Shown: one piece after another, positions 62,459-64,000 of the stretch
How the letters are laid out: every line of letters begins with the position of its first letter
Numbering within the stretch: position 1 is the first letter of the stretch
Assembly (NCBI GenBank): GCA_036401375.1
Contig: DASWVB010000005.1
Coordinates: 62,001-126,000, forward strand
Reading direction: 5' to 3'
From: DASWUZ01 sp036401375
GTDB lineage: Bacteria > Acidobacteriota > Terriglobia > Terriglobales > Acidobacteriaceae
DNA: 64,000 nucleotides
Translations under genes and position numbers: made by a program
Notes under the pieces: generated by a model
What the model saw: only the letters and a program-made list of their open reading frames with translations
Database searches by the model: none
Told to the model about the DNA's origin: nothing

Positions 62459-63537
62459 ACAGCTTGGACGCAGACGGCAGGGATGACCGGGTCGAAGAGG
62501 TCGCCAGTGCAGGCGAGTCCTCTGCGGTGCCGCGCCAGCCCGAAGCGCGCCACGAGCAGCGGCTGCAGAAGATCATCGCAGCGGCGGGGGTGACCTCACG
62601 GCGCAAAGCCGAGGAGCTCATCGTCGAGGGCCGGGTGCAGGTAAACGGTCAGACTGTGACCGAGTTGGGCACCAAGGCCGATCCGGCGCGCGACCACATT
62701 CGCGTCGATGGGAAGTTGCTGAGGGGTGAGGAGAAGCATCGGTACTTCATGCTGAACAAGCCGAAGGGGTACGTGACCACGGTCAGCGATCCGGAGAAGC
62801 GGCCTACAGTGATGCAGTTCTTCAAACAAAGCAAGGCGCGGGTCTTCCCCGTAGGCCGCCTCGACTACCAGAGTGAGGGGCTGTTGCTGATGACCAACGA
62901 CGGCGACCTCGCGAACCTGCTGACCAAGGCTTCGTCGAAGGTCGACAAGACTTACCTGGTTAAGGTGAGCCGCAAACCCTCAGAGAACGCGATTGCCCAG
63001 CTGCGCGCCGGCATCATGATCGATCGCGGGCGCAAAGACTCGCATCAGGCGAGCTCGGCAGCTGGACGCGTGCTGACCCAGCCCGCGGCAATCCGCCTCG
63101 TCCGCGACGCCGAGAACCCGTGGTACGAGGTCACCCTTACGGAGGGACGCAACCGGCAGATTCGCAAGCTCTTTGAGGAGGTTGGCCACTTCGTCGAGAA
63201 GATCAGGCGCGTAGGATACGGGCCGCTGGTGCTCGACGTTGCTCCAGGCGAGATTCGTGAGTTGAGCCCGGAGGAAGTGCTGGCCTTGCAGCGGGCGGCG
63301 CGCGGCATTCCACGCAGCAGCGCTGCCAGCTCAAGAACTGGCGCTGCGAAGTCGCGCACTGGCAGTTCGGCGGCCAGTCGTGCCGCTCCGGCGAAGCGGG
63401 CCGTGCCTCGATCGGCGGTCGGCAAAGCCGCGATCAAGCGGGCGATTGGCCCGGCCAGAGGTCCGAACTCCTCCCGAACGCCCAGCGGTGCGACGCGGGG
63501 ACCGAAGCCGCCGCGCCGTACTCGGAAGCAGACATGA
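62455..63537 (+). CDS. rluB: 23S rRNA pseudouridine synthase (RluB/RsuA family)
   Basis: Modifies uridines in rRNA. The S4 RNA-binding domain is about 30-85 (RLQKIIAAAGVTSRRKAEEL) and the RsuA-type catalytic domain begins FMLNKPKGYVTTVSD; the catalytic Asp is in VGRLDYQSEGLLLMTN. A basic Ser/Arg-rich tail (about 290-360, SRTGAAKSRTGSSAASR) follows, which could add RNA affinity. The GTG start overlaps the stop of the short ORF. The exact target base (RluB, RsuA or RluE type) cannot be fixed. Confidence 0.93.
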   Translation: MNSLDADGRDDRVEEVASAGESSAVPRQPEARHEQRLQKIIAAAGVTSRRKAEELIVEGRVQVNGQTVTELGTKADPARDHIRVDGKLLRGEEKHRYFMLNKPKGYVTTVSDPEKRPTVMQFFKQSKARVFPVGRLDYQSEGLLLMTNDGDLANLLTKASSKVDKTYLVKVSRKPSENAIAQLRAGIMIDRGRKDSHQASSAAGRVLTQPAAIRLVRDAENPWYEVTLTEGRNRQIRKLFEEVGHFVEKIRRVGYGPLVLDVAPGEIRELSPEEVLALQRAARGIPRSSAASSRTGAAKSRTGSSAASRAAPAKRAVPRSAVGKAAIKRAIGPARGPNSSRTPSGATRGPKPPRRTRKQT

Positions 63538-63654
63538 AGTAGCCTGCGGTAGCTGAGTCGAGCAAACCCTCAAGTCCATCTGACCAGCGACGCACGCCGG
63601 CAGCGATCATATAAACCTCGTCCGGGACGGGCGAGAGGGAGAAGGAGAGACAAA

Positions 63655-64000
63655 ATGGAGAAGGCAACGTTTGGAGCGGGTTGTTTCTGGGGTGTCGAGG
63701 CAGAGTTTGGCCGGATGCCGGGAGTAGTTGAGACCGCTGTCGGATATGAGGGCGGCGCGCTTGAGCAGCCAACTTACAAGGACGTCTGCACCGATCGCAC
63801 CGGGCACGCCGAGGTGGTTGAGCTGACCTTTGATCCTGCCAAGGTCAGCTATCAGCGGCTGGTCGAGGCTTTCTTCGGCCTGCATGACCCGACCCAGCTA
63901 AATCGGCAAGGGCCGGACTGGGGCGCTCAGTATCGCAGTGCGATCTTCTTCCACTCTCCCGAGCAGCAGGAGACGGCTACAAAAGTGATCGAGCAGCTGA
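63655..64000 (+). CDS. msrA: Peptide methionine sulfoxide reductase MsrA, 3' end outside window
   Basis: Repairs S-oxidised methionine. Starts MEKATFGAGCFWGVEAEFG, with the catalytic Cys10 in the GCFWGVE motif, followed by GYEGGALEQPTYKDVCTDRT and the GQPGPDWGxQYRS-like RQGPDWGAQYRSAIFFHSP. At least 115 codons are in the window. AAGGAGA lies about six bases before the ATG. Confidence 0.93.
   Translation, partial: MEKATFGAGCFWGVEAEFGRMPGVVETAVGYEGGALEQPTYKDVCTDRTGHAEVVELTFDPAKVSYQRLVEAFFGLHDPTQLNRQGPDWGAQYRSAIFFHSPEQQETATKVIEQL

Overview
The window is high-GC bacterial chromosome. Family content and synteny suggest a soil Acidobacteriota of the Terriglobales/Acidobacteriaceae type (Granulicella/Terriglobus/Edaphobacter-like). 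This is an inference from gene content: sucC/sucD/ndk/gatC/gatA together, an ECF sigma, zinc anti-sigma and DUF3106 trio, a ChlI-like AAA+ protein with a VWA partner, a secreted MBG-repeat protein, and a stand-alone four-helix-bundle cassette. No rRNA operon, CRISPR array, intact prophage or complete insertion sequence was seen.

Layout. 1-3.5 kb: minus-strand surface-polysaccharide cluster (two GT2 glycosyltransferases and a flippase; the first gene runs off the left edge). 3.8-8.8 kb: a DUF5009-type membrane acyltransferase homologue, Mrp ATPase, acyl-CoA thioesterase, OsmC, ACT, TPR and LON-domain proteins. 8.9-12.3 kb: AAA+ ATPase and VWA protein with an opposed DUF486 gene between them. 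12.3-17.1 kb: minus-strand sucC, four-helix-bundle cassette, sucD, ndk, gatC, gatA. 17.4-25 kb: trpD, a SIMPL protein, a hexapeptide-like protein, a repeat-filled intergenic region, a purine permease, trpC, a small monooxygenase and purA. 25-31.4 kb: a glycosyltransferase/nucleotidyltransferase fusion, a secreted unknown and an exported GH2 glycosidase. 31.4-33 kb: a decayed site, with a tyrosine-recombinase remnant abutting the 3' end of initiator tRNA-Met and a 42-nt tandem-repeat array upstream of the tRNA. 33-44 kb: LOG protein, PHP-like protein plus GT4, exported GH13 alpha-glucosidase, large GT-C-type membrane protein, hemL, polysaccharide deacetylase and deoxynucleoside kinase. 44-48 kb: clpB and hsp20 heat-shock genes. 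48.5-56 kb: secreted SGNH/MBG protein, proline dehydrogenase, then DUF3106, anti-sigma and sigma factor. 56-64 kb: site-2 protease homologue, trpS, scpA, phosphate transporter, scpB, a 48-codon ORF, rluB and the start of msrA.

How the genes work together. Most of the window is housekeeping: TCA succinyl-CoA synthetase, Trp biosynthesis and charging, amidation of misacylated tRNA, haem precursor, AMP synthesis, chromosome condensation, rRNA pseudouridylation and proteostasis. Carbohydrate genes (GH2, GH13, SGNH, several glycosyltransferases, deacetylase) are interspersed, as expected for an organism living on plant or fungal polysaccharide. The most unusual structures are (i) the four-helix-bundle gene bounded by two inverted telomere-like G-quadruplex arrays whose outer arm supplies the sucC stop codon, (ii) the dead integrase at tRNA-fMet together with the neighbouring tandem array, and (iii) the hairpin-forming intergenic repeats at 20.1-20.6 kb.
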